In this document: in pieces, positions 63,962 to 64,000 of the stretch
Numbering within the stretch: position 1 is the stretch's first letter
Layout of the letters: each line of letters begins with the position of its first letter
DNA from: Ramichloridium luteum
Lineage: Eukaryota; Ascomycota; Dothideomycetes; Mycosphaerellales; Dissoconiaceae
NCBI GenBank assembly: GCA_002368545.1
Contig: MTSC01000008.1
Coordinates: 558,001-622,000, forward strand
DNA: 64,000 bases
Direction of reading: 5' to 3'
The notes under the pieces: generated by a model
Database searches by the model: none
What the model saw: only the letters and a program-made list of their open reading frames with translations
Told to the model about the DNA's origin: nothing
Translations under genes and position numbers: made by a program

Positions 63962-64000
63962 CCTACAAATATCGTCGGGCCAGCTGGGTAAGGCTCCAAT

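Overview
The window reads as nuclear DNA of a filamentous ascomycete (Pezizomycotina), most likely a Dothideomycete. That placement rests on gene content and style and was not tested by a tree. Supporting signs are short GT-AG introns (mostly 48-110 nt, CTGAC/CTAAC-like branch points), compact genes on both strands, fungus-specific families (GT34 mannosyltransferase, fungal MARVEL and tetraspanin proteins, rhodopsin-like 7TM protein, Mus7/Mms22, Gep3), and no operon structure. I modelled 24 protein genes. I see no tRNA or rRNA gene, no transposon, no CRISPR array and no AT-rich repeat-mutated block.

Layout. 0-13 kb: a low-complexity protein with a conserved-looking tail, a DUF2470 membrane protein, a SNF2-family ATPase, a Rox1-like HMG-box factor and an HSL-type alpha/beta hydrolase. 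13-24 kb: Mus7/Mms22 repair protein, alpha-SNAP (Sec17), a small putative mitochondrial membrane protein and ribosomal protein uL3. 24-36 kb: an alpha-N-acetylglucosaminidase (GH89), an ADAM metalloprotease, a mitochondrial AAA ATPase and acetyl-CoA synthetase. 38-48.6 kb: a WDR62/MABP1-like WD40 protein, a rhodopsin-like membrane protein, Utp7 and mitochondrial aspartate aminotransferase. 51-59 kb: the Ypd1 phosphotransfer protein, a GT34 mannosyltransferase, Gep3, a tetraspanin and a MARVEL protein. 60-64 kb: a small secreted Kex2-type protein and a butanediol/sorbitol-type dehydrogenase.

Most genes are housekeeping. Themes are mitochondria (Gep3, the AAA ATPase, aspartate aminotransferase, perhaps the small membrane protein), ribosome production (uL3, Utp7), secretion and cell surface (Sec17, GT34, GH89, ADAM, tetraspanin, MARVEL), genome maintenance (Mms22, SNF2) and signalling (Ypd1). 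The accessory-looking genes are the secreted protein at 60950-61603 and the rhodopsin-like gene.

Exon joins were chosen by eye from reading phase and splice motifs, and most give family-typical lengths (Sec17 292 aa, uL3 389 aa, acetyl-CoA synthetase 668 aa, Ypd1 155 aa). I did not find a clear multi-gene novel system. The most unusual non-coding signal is a 14-bp hairpin with a GCAA tetraloop at 49523-49554 in a 2.5-kb gap. Others are a pair of related palindromes upstream of the WD40 gene and an inverted TTAGGGTT pair near 62.5 kb.
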